From Klebsiella pneumoniae (lineage in GTDB: Bacteria; Pseudomonadota; Gammaproteobacteria; Eutrophobiales; Eutrophobiaceae): a stretch of 64,000 nt of DNA. Of this stretch, positions 42,986 to 52,216 are shown in pieces (the first letter of the stretch is position 1; each line of letters starts with the position of its first letter). Under the pieces are notes generated by a model. It searched no databases and had not been told where the DNA came from. It saw nothing but the letters and a program-made list of their open reading frames with translations. Location of the stretch: the NCBI GenBank assembly GCA_945878555.1, contig CAMDWI010000003.1, positions 62,001 through 126,000 of the forward strand, in the 5' to 3' direction. A program made the translations under genes and the position numbers.

Positions 42986-43654
42986 CTAACTTCTCGTGGC
43001 AAGCAGTCTGTCAAGTTGTGCAAGTCGCTCCGGCGTCCCGATATCGAACCATTGACCATTGAAATATTGGCCACTGACCTGCTCATTCAACATGGCCTGT
43101 TTTAATAACGGGACCAGTGAAAAGAGTTGGGTATCGGTTCCAAGAAACATACGGGGGTCATAAATGCCTATGCCGCTATAGGTATGCAATGTCTGCCCGG
43201 ATTTCGATAACAGGCCGCCCTTCAGGGCAAAATCACCAGCCGGGTTGTGCGCCGGGTTGTCCACCATAACCAGATGGGCCAGCCCGTCCGGACGGACTGG
43301 CAGGGCACGGTAATCAAAGTCGGTCCATATATCTCCATTAACCAGAATAAACGGCACGTCCCCCAGCAACGGCAAGGCCTTGCGTATGCCCCCGCCCGTT
43401 CCCAAAGGCTCTTCGCCTTCATGGGAATACTGGATATGCACCCCGAAACTGTCACCATCGCCAAACCAGTCCTGTATCATTTCACCCAGTCTGCCGGTGT
43501 TTATTACAATATGATCTACCGAGGCGGCCACAAGCGACTCTATATGATACTGCAACAAGGGTTTGCCGCCGGCCTGCAACAAGGGTTTAGGCGTATGCAG
43601 ACTCAATGGCCTCATCCGCTCTCCCTTGCCTGCAGCCAGTATCATTGCTTGCAT
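42986..43654 (-). CDS. murU: N-acetylmuramate-1-phosphate uridylyltransferase-like nucleotidyltransferase
   Basis: A 222-residue sugar-phosphate nucleotidyltransferase. The N-terminal signature is MILAAGKGERMRPL, followed by TPKPLLQAGGKPLLQYHIE, with a metal-binding NGDIWTDF and a C-terminal WFDIGTPERL. It matches MurU, which makes UDP-MurNAc in the cell-wall recycling bypass of MurA. The usual kinase neighbour AmgK is not adjacent, so a related UDP-, GDP- or dTDP-sugar pyrophosphorylase role is possible. It is divergent from kdsD. Confidence 0.78.
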   Translation of the reverse strand: MQAMILAAGKGERMRPLSLHTPKPLLQAGGKPLLQYHIESLVAASVDHIVINTGRLGEMIQDWFGDGDSFGVHIQYSHEGEEPLGTGGGIRKALPLLGDVPFILVNGDIWTDFDYRALPVRPDGLAHLVMVDNPAHNPAGDFALKGGLLSKSGQTLHTYSGIGIYDPRMFLGTDTQLFSLVPLLKQAMLNEQVSGQYFNGQWFDIGTPERLAQLDRLLATRS

Positions 43655-43741
43655 GGGGTCTTATTCCTGTAAGCCAATGGCAACATTGGCAGAATTATTC
43701 TTGGTAAAGGCATACATTTCAGATTGGGTGACCTTCCAGTA

Positions 43742-43769
43742 TTGATTTATGGCATCATTACAGTAATAA
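43742..43769 (+). promoter_or_regulatory. Putative promoter of the kdsD-lptB operon
   Basis: TTGATT (43742-43747) and TAATAA (43764-43769) are spaced by 16 bp, 75 bp before the kdsD start codon, in the region shared with divergent murU. This is the best match in that interval. Confidence 0.45.
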
Positions 43770-43843
43770 CTTCGACCGAACCGTCGAATCTGACGACCCG
43801 TCAGGCAGCATAAATATGAAAGACCGCACAGGCAACAATAGAT

Positions 43844-44818
43844 ATGGGTGACAGGGAAAAACTGCGACAACTTGGCCGGGCTGTTATCGAGACCGAGGCA
43901 ATGGCTGTTACCGACCTGCTCGGGCGCATTGATGACAACTTTGTGGATGCGTGCAAATTGATACTGGCCAGCAAGGGCAGGACCGTCGTCATAGGCATGG
44001 GTAAATCGGGCCACATTGCGAGCAAGATTGCCGCCACACTGGCAAGCACCGGCACACCGGCGTTTTTTGTACACCCAGGTGAAGCCAGCCACGGTGACCT
44101 CGGCATGATTACCCCGGACGATGTTGTCATCATGCTGTCCAATTCCGGTGAAACCGATGAGATCATCACCCTGCTGCCGGTAATCAAACGCTTGGGGATC
44201 CCGTTGATAGCCCTGACCGGCAAGCCGGAATCCACGCTGGCCAAAATTGCCACCACACATATCGACGTCAGCGTGACCCGAGAGGCCTGTCCACTCGGTC
44301 TGGCACCGACCGCCAGCACCACTGCCGCCCTGGTCATGGGTGATGCAATTGCTGTGGCACTGCTGGAGGCGAAGGGTTTTAGCAAGGAAGATTTTGCCCT
44401 GTCACATCCAGGAGGCGTCCTTGGCAGAAAACTGCTACTTCGCGTCAGTGATATAATGCATACAGGCAGCCGTATACCAAAGGTCACACAAAATACGCTT
44501 CTGCGTGATGCCCTGATGGAAATGACGCGCAAGGGATTCGGTACTACCGCTATCATTGATGGCAACGATAGAGTGGCAGGCATATTCACCGACGGTGATG
44601 TCAGGCGCATGCTTGATAACGGTACCGACTTGCATACAAACAACATCGGCAATTTCATGACTACCGGTTGCAAAACTATTCAGGCAACGGCTCTGGCCGC
44701 TGAGGCCGTTAAAATGATGGAAGATTATAAAATCAATGTGTTGCTGGTCGTGAATGACGATAACAGGCTCGTCGGCATCCTCAATATGCATGATCTGCTG
44801 AGGGCGCGTGTTGTTTGA
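43844..44818 (+). CDS. kdsD: D-arabinose 5-phosphate isomerase
   Basis: A 324-residue isomerase that turns ribulose 5-phosphate into arabinose 5-phosphate, the first step of Kdo synthesis. The SIS domain has VVIGMGKSGHIASKIAATLASTGTP-type glycine loops and the HPGEASHGDLGM active-site segment, and tandem CBS domains occupy about 200-320. Its 3' end overlaps kdsC by 11 nt. Placement before kdsC-lptC-lptA-lptB is the standard LPS arrangement. Confidence 0.96.
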   Translation: MGDREKLRQLGRAVIETEAMAVTDLLGRIDDNFVDACKLILASKGRTVVIGMGKSGHIASKIAATLASTGTPAFFVHPGEASHGDLGMITPDDVVIMLSNSGETDEIITLLPVIKRLGIPLIALTGKPESTLAKIATTHIDVSVTREACPLGLAPTASTTAALVMGDAIAVALLEAKGFSKEDFALSHPGGVLGRKLLLRVSDIMHTGSRIPKVTQNTLLRDALMEMTRKGFGTTAIIDGNDRVAGIFTDGDVRRMLDNGTDLHTNNIGNFMTTGCKTIQATALAAEAVKMMEDYKINVLLVVNDDNRLVGILNMHDLLRARVV

Positions 44819-45344
44819 TCTGCCCACAGTTCTGAAAAAGGCCGCTTTGATACGGCTCGCCGTATTTGATGTTGATGGCGTATTGACGAATGGTGACATT
44901 ATCTATACCAGCAACAATCACGAGCAGAAGGTTTTCCATGTCCATGACGGGCTGGGACTGAAAATGCTGATGCGCAGTGGATGTGAAGTTGCCATTATCA
45001 CTTCGCGTAACTCTGCAATAGTGTCAACAAGAATGGCGGAACTGGGTATTGTCCACGTACTGCAAGGGCAGGAGGACAAGCGCACAGCCATGATGTCGCT
45101 GATGCAAAGGCTGGGTATCGATCCGGCCGGGGCGGCCTATACCGGGGATGATCTGATTGATCTACCGGCCATGAAACTGTGCGGCCTGTCCTTCGCCGTT
45201 GCCAACGCACATCCTCTGGTAAAGTCGAACACGGACTGGACGACAGAAAAGCCGGGTGGTTCGGGCGCGGTTCGGGAAGTGTGTGAACTGTTACTCAAGG
45301 CGCAGGGCAAACTGGACGCCATCTATGCTGAATACCTGCGCTAG
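44808..45344 (+). CDS. kdsC: 3-deoxy-manno-octulosonate-8-phosphatase
   Basis: A 178-residue HAD-superfamily phosphatase that releases free Kdo. The nucleophile and acid/base aspartates are D21 and D23 in VFDVDGVLTNGD, and the Mg site lies in AYTGDDLIDLPAM. It starts at a GTG inside kdsD. Family length and neighbours fit. Confidence 0.94.
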   Translation: MLFDLPTVLKKAALIRLAVFDVDGVLTNGDIIYTSNNHEQKVFHVHDGLGLKMLMRSGCEVAIITSRNSAIVSTRMAELGIVHVLQGQEDKRTAMMSLMQRLGIDPAGAAYTGDDLIDLPAMKLCGLSFAVANAHPLVKSNTDWTTEKPGGSGAVREVCELLLKAQGKLDAIYAEYLR

Positions 45345-45368
45345 AACAAAACCCATCCGGAGATTATC

Positions 45369-45938
45369 TTGTCACGACGTCTGATCCTGTTCCTGATTCT
45401 TGCCGTCGCCGCGGGTGGCAGCGGCTGGCTGATGAAAAGGATAGGCGGGACTGAACCTGTTACCTCCGTCAGTGACCAGCTCGATCCGGATTATTATATG
45501 GAAGATTTTACAACAATCTCCATGGATGAAAATGGCCTGCCTGCAAGTAAACTATACGCAGTATATATGGAACATAATCCGGTGGATGACACGCTGGAGT
45601 TGTATGAACCGAACCTGGAGGTCTACCGGGGAGAGTCGGACCCGCTGAGGATTACAGCCGACAAGGGCTGGGTAACAAATAATAACGAGGTCATTCTGTT
45701 ACGCGGCAAGGTACGTATGTGGATCGAAAATGCGGCCGGTCAGGTAACATTGAATGTGGATACAACCGAAGTACGGGTATTGTTACTTGAAGAATATGCA
45801 GAGACAGACCAGAATGCGACTATTGTTGCCAAACGAACTACAGTTAAAGGACGGGGAATCCGGGCACATTTTGATGATAACCGACTGGAAATACTGGATC
45901 ATGAACAGACTACGATTGCGCCGCCTGATCGGATTTAA
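45369..45938 (+). CDS. lptC: LPS export system protein LptC
   Basis: A 189-residue bitopic inner-membrane protein. A single helix (about 4-23) is followed by a beta-jellyroll periplasmic domain that passes LPS from LptB2FG to LptA. The start is a TTG with a GGAG site 6 nt upstream; the next ATG would delete the membrane helix. The 3' end overlaps lptA by 38 nt. Confidence 0.9.
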   Translation: MSRRLILFLILAVAAGGSGWLMKRIGGTEPVTSVSDQLDPDYYMEDFTTISMDENGLPASKLYAVYMEHNPVDDTLELYEPNLEVYRGESDPLRITADKGWVTNNNEVILLRGKVRMWIENAAGQVTLNVDTTEVRVLLLEEYAETDQNATIVAKRTTVKGRGIRAHFDDNRLEILDHEQTTIAPPDRI

Positions 45939-46455
45939 CCTTGGCCTGCTGATGTGCTTCAGCCCGGCCATGCTGTACGCCTTGTCGACTGACAAAAATC
46001 AGGACATCGAAATTGAGTCGAACTCTGCCTACCTCGACGATACAAAAAACGTCAGTGTCTATACGGGTAACGTAGTTGTCATCCAGGGCAGCATGCGGAT
46101 CACCGGCGACAAGATGACAATTCTCTATAGCGAAAACAATGAACTGGACAAGATTATCATGGAGGGTCAGCCCGCGACCTTCCGGCAGATGCCGGATAAC
46201 AGCACGGTCTACGATGAGGCAGAGGCGCTGGTAATGGAATACTACGAGAGCAGGAACCTTATCGTACTGGTTGACAAGGCACGGGTTAAACAGGGTGACC
46301 GTCGCCTGATAGCCGACCACGTTGAATATGACACCAACCTGAGCCAGGTCCGGGCCAATAGTAACGAAGCCAGCACAAGCAGTGATCCAGCAGCAGACAC
46401 CCGGGTCAAGCTGATAATCCCGGCCAGAAAAACAGGCACGGCCACCGGCAACTGA
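45901..46455 (+). CDS. lptA: LPS transport periplasmic bridge protein LptA
   Basis: A 184-residue periplasmic protein with a signal peptide (about 1-27, [20 protein letters not shown] start, cleavage after YALS). The OstA-like jellyroll follows ([20 protein letters not shown] then [17 protein letters not shown]). LptA forms the bridge between LptC and LptD. The frame is open upstream, but only the ATG at 45901 gives a signal peptide. An unusually long 38-nt overlap with lptC suggests coupled translation. Confidence 0.92.
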   Translation: MNRLRLRRLIGFNLGLLMCFSPAMLYALSTDKNQDIEIESNSAYLDDTKNVSVYTGNVVVIQGSMRITGDKMTILYSENNELDKIIMEGQPATFRQMPDNSTVYDEAEALVMEYYESRNLIVLVDKARVKQGDRRLIADHVEYDTNLSQVRANSNEASTSSDPAADTRVKLIIPARKTGTATGN

Positions 46456-46499
46456 CCCCCCCTTTTATCGCTCACAGAAATACGGCTGCTACAACGCTC

Positions 46500-47225
46500 A
46501 TGGGAATACTGTCCGCCAGAAACCTGTCCAAGAAATATCGTCGTCGCGAGGTGGTTCGCGATGTCAGCCTGACCGTAAACGAAGGCGAGATCGTCGGCCT
46601 GCTCGGCCCGAACGGGGCGGGCAAAACAACCAGTTTCCACATGCTGGTCGGGCTGATACCCTGTGACAGCGGCAATATTTTCCTAAACGAGCAGGATATC
46701 AGTCATCTCACGATGGATAAACGCGCACGTCTGGGCGTTGGTTACCTGCCCCAGGAATCTTCAATCTTCCGAAAACTGTCGGTGGAAGACAATATCATGG
46801 CCATCCTGGAAACACGTCCGGATATCACCACGGAAGACGCGAAGGCCCAGCTGGAAGCGTTATTGCAAGAGTTTCACGTATCGCACCTGCGGGGCAGCCT
46901 GGGCATGAGTCTTTCTGGCGGAGAGCGCAGGCGCGTTGAAATCGCGCGTGCACTTGCAGTTAACCCCAAGTTCCTGCTGCTGGACGAGCCGTTTGCCGGA
47001 ATTGACCCGATATCGATCGCGGATATCCAGCGTATCGTCAAATATCTGAGCGAGCGCGGTCTCGGGATCCTGATCACCGACCACAACGTCCGTGAAACGC
47101 TGGGATCCTGTGATCGGGCGTATATTGTCAATGATGGACGTATAATTGCCGAAGGGACACCTGAACAGATACTCGCCAATGAACATGTCAGGGATATTTA
47201 CCTCGGCAACCAGTTCAGAATGTAG
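46500..47225 (+). CDS. lptB: LPS export ABC transporter ATPase LptB
   Basis: A 241-residue ABC ATPase. Walker A GPNGAGKT is at 36-43, the signature [15 protein letters not shown] is in the middle, and Walker B is [12 protein letters not shown]. It powers LPS extraction with LptF and LptG. The only LptF/G-like genes in the window are those of the sphingolipid operon, so this ATPase may serve them as well. Confidence 0.96.
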   Translation: MGILSARNLSKKYRRREVVRDVSLTVNEGEIVGLLGPNGAGKTTSFHMLVGLIPCDSGNIFLNEQDISHLTMDKRARLGVGYLPQESSIFRKLSVEDNIMAILETRPDITTEDAKAQLEALLQEFHVSHLRGSLGMSLSGGERRRVEIARALAVNPKFLLLDEPFAGIDPISIADIQRIVKYLSERGLGILITDHNVRETLGSCDRAYIVNDGRIIAEGTPEQILANEHVRDIYLGNQFRM

Positions 47226-47279
47226 ATATTTTTACAGGAAATGACAAATATGGCGCGGTTTTTGCGTTAAACTAACCGG

Positions 47280-48749
47280 ATGAAGCCGTCACTCCAGTTA
47301 AAAATCAGCCAGAGTCTGACCATGACCCCGCAGTTGCAGCAGGCGATAAGTCTGTTACAGCTGTCGACTCTTGAGCTACAAACCGAGATCCAGGACGCAC
47401 TGGATTCGAACATGATGCTGGAACTGGACGATGGTGGCGATGAGGTGCCCGACTTTCCTGCAGAAAGGCCGACAGAAATCCGCGAGGATATGGCCGAGCT
47501 TGAACTCAAGGATGATATCAACAGCCCTGAACTGTCAGCGGATCTGACCGGGGATCTACCGGTGGATACGGCATGGGACGATGTATTTGATGAAAATATT
47601 TCCTACAGCAGTACTACGTCGACAGGCAATTCAGATTATTTCGAAAACCAGAAACCACGCGAAACTACACTCAGCGAACATTTGCTCTGGCAACTGAACC
47701 TGATCCCTGTCAGTGATGCTGACAAGGCCATAGCAATGACCATAATCGATGAGCTGGATCAGGATGGTTATCTGCAAATAACAGTAGAGGACGTTGTGCC
47801 GCTGCTGGATGAGGAGATCGGAGCCGGGCCGGAGGAGGTCGCGGCGGTACTGCGGCTGGTACAAATGATGGAGCCTGCGGGTATAGGTGCACGCGATCTG
47901 CGGGAATGTCTGCTACTCCAACTCGCACAATGTGATCGGAATACACCCTGGCTGGACAAGGCGCGCGAGGCTGTAAATCATCATATGCACCTGCTCGCAG
48001 CTCACGATTATAACCAGCTGATGAAAAAACTGGGCATGGACCGTAACCAGCTGTCTGAAACTATTGCACTCATCCAGTCGTTAAACCCCCGCCCGGCCAG
48101 ACAAATACAGGATGATGCGGTCGAATACATTGTTCCGGATATTTACGTTAAAAAACTTAACGGTCACTGGCTGGTCGAACTTAATGGTGATGCCACTCCA
48201 CGACTCAGGATTAATGCAGGGTATGCAAACATGATCAAGCGTGCAGACGGCAGCGCTGACAATAACTCACTCCGTGAACACCTGCAGGAGGCGCGCTGGT
48301 TGATTAAAAGCCTGCAAAGTCGTAGCGAAACGCTGTTGAAGGTGTCGACCTGTATCGTGGAAAGACAACAACCCTTTCTGGAACACGGTGAACAGGCCAT
48401 GCGGCCACTGGTGCTGCATGATATCGCCGAACAGCTGGGCATGCATGAGTCCACTATTTCCAGGGTAACTACCCGAAAATACATGCATACTCCCCGGGGC
48501 ATTTTTGAGCTGAAGTATTTCTTTTCCAGCCATGTCAGTACCGATGATGGTGGTGCAGCATCCTCGACCGCCATACGCGCATTTATCAAAAAACTGGTAG
48601 CAGAAGAAGATGCCCAGAAACCACTGAGCGACAGCCGGATAGCCAAGGTACTCGGCGAACAAGGGATACAGGTTGCACGTCGGACCGTGGCCAAATATCG
48701 CGAGGCCATGGCAATACCACCATCCAATGAAAGAAAGCAGTTGATATAA
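47280..48749 (+). CDS. rpoN: RNA polymerase sigma-54 factor
   Basis: A 489-residue sigma-54. The glutamine-rich N-terminal activator-interacting region starts MKPSLQLKISQSLTMTPQL, an acidic region II follows, and the C-terminal DNA-binding part contains the RpoN box ARRTVAKYRE. It directs transcription from -24/-12 promoters. Its place between lptB and hpf is conserved in proteobacteria. Confidence 0.97.
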   Translation: MKPSLQLKISQSLTMTPQLQQAISLLQLSTLELQTEIQDALDSNMMLELDDGGDEVPDFPAERPTEIREDMAELELKDDINSPELSADLTGDLPVDTAWDDVFDENISYSSTTSTGNSDYFENQKPRETTLSEHLLWQLNLIPVSDADKAIAMTIIDELDQDGYLQITVEDVVPLLDEEIGAGPEEVAAVLRLVQMMEPAGIGARDLRECLLLQLAQCDRNTPWLDKAREAVNHHMHLLAAHDYNQLMKKLGMDRNQLSETIALIQSLNPRPARQIQDDAVEYIVPDIYVKKLNGHWLVELNGDATPRLRINAGYANMIKRADGSADNNSLREHLQEARWLIKSLQSRSETLLKVSTCIVERQQPFLEHGEQAMRPLVLHDIAEQLGMHESTISRVTTRKYMHTPRGIFELKYFFSSHVSTDDGGAASSTAIRAFIKKLVAEEDAQKPLSDSRIAKVLGEQGIQVARRTVAKYREAMAIPPSNERKQLI

Positions 48750-48773
48750 CCCAACCTTAAAACGGAGACTACA

Positions 48774-49100
48774 ATGCAGATAAATATTACCGGTCACCAT
48801 CTGGACATCACGCCCGCGCTGCGATCCTATGTCCATGAGAAGTTTGAACGTCTGCAGCGTCATTTTGATCACATCACCAATAGCCATGTCATCCTGTCCG
48901 TTGAAAAGGAACGGCAAAAGGCGGAGGCAACCGTTCATGTCAATCGCGGCAACCTGTTTGCCGAAGTTGAACACGATGACATGTATGCTGCCATTGATAT
49001 GCTGATAGACAAACTGGATCGGCAGCTGAAAAAACACAAGGAAAAGCTGACTGACCATCACAAGGGCAGTGGCGGAAACAAAGGCCTGGAACCACTCTGA
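48774..49100 (+). CDS. hpf: Ribosome hibernation promoting factor (short form)
   Basis: A 108-residue HPF/YfiA family protein. It begins MQINITGHHLDITPALRSYV and contains HVNRGNLFAEVEHDDMYAAIDML, covering the single alpha/beta domain that binds the 30S decoding site; the extra domain of long HPF is absent. It promotes 100S ribosome formation in stationary phase. It follows rpoN by 24 nt. Confidence 0.95.
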   Translation: MQINITGHHLDITPALRSYVHEKFERLQRHFDHITNSHVILSVEKERQKAEATVHVNRGNLFAEVEHDDMYAAIDMLIDKLDRQLKKHKEKLTDHHKGSGGNKGLEPL

Positions 49101-49135
49101 ACGATCCCATCACTCCCTTTCGACAAGACATATTC

Positions 49136-49582
49136 ATGGAAATATCTGAAATACTGGCACCGGACCGGGTGGTCTGCAATATAACAATCAACAGCAAGAA
49201 GGCGGCGCTGGAGACACTGGCAGGCATGATTGCCTCCGCTGACCCTGAGTTAAGTCAGTCCGAGGTATTCGAGAGCCTGATTGCTCGAGAGCGCCTCGGC
49301 AGTACGGGTCTGGGACAAGGCATCGCCCTCCCCCATGGACGCAGAAAAGGCGGGATCCATACGCTGGCAGCGTTCATGCGGTTGCAGGCACCGATCCAGT
49401 ATGACGCCATTGATCAGAAACCGGTCGACCTGCTTTTTGCATTGCTGGTCCCGGAAGCCTCTACCGAAGAACACCTTAATATCCTGTCAAGACTGGCAAC
49501 GATGTTCAGCGACCCCGCTATCGTAAACAGTATCCGCACCGGTGAAACGACCGAGGGCGTCTACACGATACTTACCAGATAG
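49136..49582 (+). CDS. ptsN: Nitrogen PTS protein EIIA-Ntr
   Basis: A 148-residue EIIA domain. The phosphorylatable histidine is H67 in GIALPHGR, and the family segment LARERLGSTGLGQG-like sequence precedes it. PtsN regulates potassium uptake, envelope stress and nitrogen metabolism in response to its phosphorylation by Npr. It stands 6 nt before hprK. Confidence 0.95.
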   Translation: MEISEILAPDRVVCNITINSKKAALETLAGMIASADPELSQSEVFESLIARERLGSTGLGQGIALPHGRRKGGIHTLAAFMRLQAPIQYDAIDQKPVDLLFALLVPEASTEEHLNILSRLATMFSDPAIVNSIRTGETTEGVYTILTR

Positions 49583-49587
49583 TATGT

Positions 49588-50592
49588 ATGACTGATCACC
49601 CGCATTCGATTGATATCAATTCGTTGTTTGAGCGCTACGGTGAAAAGTTAAACCTGAGCTGGATAGGCGGTAAACAGGGTGGTGGGCGCTTTATCGTGCC
49701 GGAGGAACCGCACGGACAGGGCGGGTTGTACAAACAGCAGCAAACCGGACAACATGATACAACCGGTCTGAGGTCGCTGGTGGGCTGTCTCAACCTGATC
49801 CACCCTCATCAGGTGCAGATCCTGGGCACACTGGAGCTCGAATATCTGGAGTCGCTACATGACCTCAGTCTGGATGAGTCGCTTAACCAGTTATTCCAGT
49901 ACCACCCTGCCTGCATCATGCTGGCTGAAGATCAAAAACCTTCCCCGCGCTTGTCCCTGCGCTGTAACGAACTTCATGTCCCACTGTTCAGTTCACCCCT
50001 GCCGAGCTATCGGCTGGCGTCCATGTTACGCTATTACCTGGCGGATATGCTTGCCGAAACAGTCATTCTGAATGGTGTATTCATGGAAGTGATGGATACC
50101 GGCGTATTGATAACAGGCCCAAGCGGGGTAGGCAAAAGTGAGTTGGCACTGGAACTGATAGCCCGCGGGCACAGGCTGGTGGCCGATGATGCCACCAAGT
50201 TTTCGCGCGTCGGACCGGAACAGATATCCGGGACATGTCCTGAAATCCTGCAGGATTTTCTTGAGGTCCGCGGCCTCGGCATCATTAATGTGAGGAACAC
50301 GTACGGGGACAGTAGTATAAAGGACGAAAAGTTGCTGCGGCTGATTGTACGACTGGAAGCGATGGAACGTTCGAGACTGCTGCAACTGGACCGTCTGGAC
50401 GGTGGGTCAACTATCCAGAGCATCCTGGAAGTGGCGATTCCGGAGATTACCCTGCCGGTCGCACCGGGACGTAATCTCGCCGTATTACTTGAATGCGCGG
50501 TGCGTAACCATATACTGAAAATCCGCGGCTATAATGCCCCGGCAGAATTTATCAATAAACAACAACAACTGATAGACCAGAACGATGACTGA
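49588..50592 (+). CDS. hprK: HPr kinase/phosphorylase
   Basis: A 334-residue bifunctional HPr(Ser) kinase/phosphorylase. The P-loop is GPSGVGKS at about 177-184 within LITGPSGVGKSELALELI. The catalytic RGHRLVADDA follows, and the signature EVRGLGIINVRNTYG is present. With the Npr/HPr gene two genes downstream it suggests serine phosphorylation control of the regulatory PTS, which enteric bacteria lack. Its end overlaps rapZ by 8 nt. Confidence 0.94.
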   Translation: MTDHPHSIDINSLFERYGEKLNLSWIGGKQGGGRFIVPEEPHGQGGLYKQQQTGQHDTTGLRSLVGCLNLIHPHQVQILGTLELEYLESLHDLSLDESLNQLFQYHPACIMLAEDQKPSPRLSLRCNELHVPLFSSPLPSYRLASMLRYYLADMLAETVILNGVFMEVMDTGVLITGPSGVGKSELALELIARGHRLVADDATKFSRVGPEQISGTCPEILQDFLEVRGLGIINVRNTYGDSSIKDEKLLRLIVRLEAMERSRLLQLDRLDGGSTIQSILEVAIPEITLPVAPGRNLAVLLECAVRNHILKIRGYNAPAEFINKQQQLIDQNDD

Positions 50593-51445
50593 TAGGGAAA
50601 AACACAGGGTGGTTTTTGTCAGCGGGCTCTCCGGGGCAGGAAAATCCGTTGTGTTGCACGCGCTGGAAGATCTGGATTTTTACTGTATCGATAATTTTCC
50701 GATTAGTTTGCTGGACAAGTTGTCCGAACAAATCGACCAGTATCCCCGATCAATCGCCATCGGTATCAACGTACGCTGTCAGGAACACCGGATTCAGGAA
50801 CTGCCCCACACGATCAACCGGTTCAAGCTGAAGAAAATAGATGCCGAGCTTGTCTATCTGGAGGCAGATGACGAGATCCTTACCAAACGGTTTAGCGAAA
50901 CCCGGAGGAAACATCCGTTTTCAACAACCTTACAATCATTAAAGGATGCGATAGAAAACGAGAAGGAACTGCTCAGACCACTGGCCATTATTGCCGATCT
51001 GAAAATTGACTCCAGTCATACCTCCGTCCACGATTTGCGTAAAATCATCAACGAGCGGGTAATGGGCAGGGCGGCCACCTCACTTTCGATTCAGTTAATG
51101 TCCTTTGGTTTCAAACATGGCACTCCGCGCGATGCTGATTTCATGTTTGATGTGCGCTGTCTGCCAAACCCCTACTGGATCAAGGATCTTCGTGCCTTTT
51201 CCGGCAAGGACGAACCGGTCAGAGAATACCTGCAACGCCAGCCGCTGGTTATGAAAATGTCTGAGCAACTGAACCAGTTTGTGTCAGAATGGATACCAAG
51301 TTTCGAGGCGGAAAACCGCAGTTACCTGACCATTGCCATCGGCTGTACCGGTGGTCGCCACCGATCTGTATTCCTGATAAACCGGATGGCAGAAAAAATC
51401 CAGGCCGAGGGCAGACAGGTGCTGGTAAGACACCGGGACATGTAG
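50585..51445 (+). CDS. rapZ: RNase adapter protein RapZ
   Basis: A 286-residue P-loop protein with Walker A GLSGAGKS at 14-21 and the family string DLDFYCIDNFP shortly after. The C-terminal half contains FGFKHGTPRDADFMFDVRCLPNPYW and GCTGGRHRSV, as in RapZ proteins. In E. coli it binds small RNAs that control glucosamine-6-phosphate synthase, senses glucosamine-6-phosphate and guides RNase E. Its neighbours ptsN, hprK and npr are typical. Confidence 0.95.
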   Translation: MTDREKHRVVFVSGLSGAGKSVVLHALEDLDFYCIDNFPISLLDKLSEQIDQYPRSIAIGINVRCQEHRIQELPHTINRFKLKKIDAELVYLEADDEILTKRFSETRRKHPFSTTLQSLKDAIENEKELLRPLAIIADLKIDSSHTSVHDLRKIINERVMGRAATSLSIQLMSFGFKHGTPRDADFMFDVRCLPNPYWIKDLRAFSGKDEPVREYLQRQPLVMKMSEQLNQFVSEWIPSFEAENRSYLTIAIGCTGGRHRSVFLINRMAEKIQAEGRQVLVRHRDM

Positions 51446-51457
51446 CAGGAGAATAGC

Positions 51458-51727
51458 GTGCAGCACAAGGAAATTACCATCATTAACAAGCTGGGTTTGC
51501 ATGCACGTGCTGCGGCTAAACTGGTACAAACGGCGTCCGCTTTTTCCAGCGACATCTCGGTGGCGCATAATAGCAAGAAGGTAAGCGGAAAAAGTATCAT
51601 GGGCATCATGATGCTTGCAGCCTCCCGCGGAACAACCGTGGAAATCATCACCGTCGGCACGGATGAACAGGAAGCGATGCAGGCACTGGAAACCCTGATA
51701 CTCGACCGATTTGGCGAGGGCGAATAA
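51458..51727 (+). CDS. HPr-family phosphocarrier (Npr)
   Basis: An 89-residue HPr-like protein. The phosphorylated histidine is H15 in LGLHARAAAKLVQ, and the serine used by HPr kinase lies in KKVSGKSIMGIMMLA. It starts with GTG at 51458 behind AGGAG. Located after rapZ, it would carry phosphate from EI-Ntr to PtsN and be the substrate of HprK. Confidence 0.94.
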   Translation: MQHKEITIINKLGLHARAAAKLVQTASAFSSDISVAHNSKKVSGKSIMGIMMLAASRGTTVEIITVGTDEQEAMQALETLILDRFGEGE

Positions 51728-51803
51728 CGATCTTCTTCCTCATAATATCCGGCATGCCAACTCGAGACATTCGGCCTGTCACGATCTGGCTATAACTAAT
51801 CCG

Positions 51804-51823
51804 GTTGTTTTAAATGAAACAAC
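51804..51823. terminator. A/T-rich hairpin between convergent genes
   Basis: GTTGTTT and AAACAAC pair across TAAATG between the end of the Npr gene and the opposing DUF2782 gene. The stem is weak, but its position and the A/T content fit a simple bidirectional terminator. Confidence 0.3.
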
Positions 51824-51841
51824 GCTAACCGGCAGTTCAGG

Positions 51842-52189
51842 CTACCATTCGAAGAGCACCCACTGCGGCACCACAACATCATCACCCAGCTTGCTGGTTC
51901 GAAACTCCATCATCCCGTCACCGTCCCGATCCAGCAGGTAATAGGGTGCGCCCGCAGATGGCGTGATCTTGACCATATACAGTCGGCCATTGACCCTGTA
52001 CTCCTCTACGGTCGATTTCTCTTTCTGCAGGATGGTGACCTCGGGTTCTATCGGCTCTCCACTCTGCAACGGCTCGGGAATATCCGGCGGCGGGGGGACG
52101 GCATCGAGCGGGGCTTCGTTATTGTCCTGGGCTAACGCCATGTTTGCGATCACCAGAACCATTAACAGCGATAAGGCGAATTTATTCAT
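51842..52189 (-). CDS. DUF2782 family periplasmic protein
   Basis: A 115-residue protein with a signal peptide (about 1-20, ending ANMALAQ), a Pro/Glu-rich linker, and a conserved C-terminal domain with VEEYRVNGRLYMVKITPSAGAPYYLLDRDGDG. DUF2782 proteins of unknown function are commonly encoded next to polA in gammaproteobacteria, as here. The ATG at 52189 is chosen because it gives the signal peptide. Confidence 0.82.
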   Translation of the reverse strand: MNKFALSLLMVLVIANMALAQDNNEAPLDAVPPPPDIPEPLQSGEPIEPEVTILQKEKSTVEEYRVNGRLYMVKITPSAGAPYYLLDRDGDGMMEFRTSKLGDDVVVPQWVLFEW

Positions 52190-52216
52190 CTCTTGCACCT
52201 CTGACAACACTTCCGG

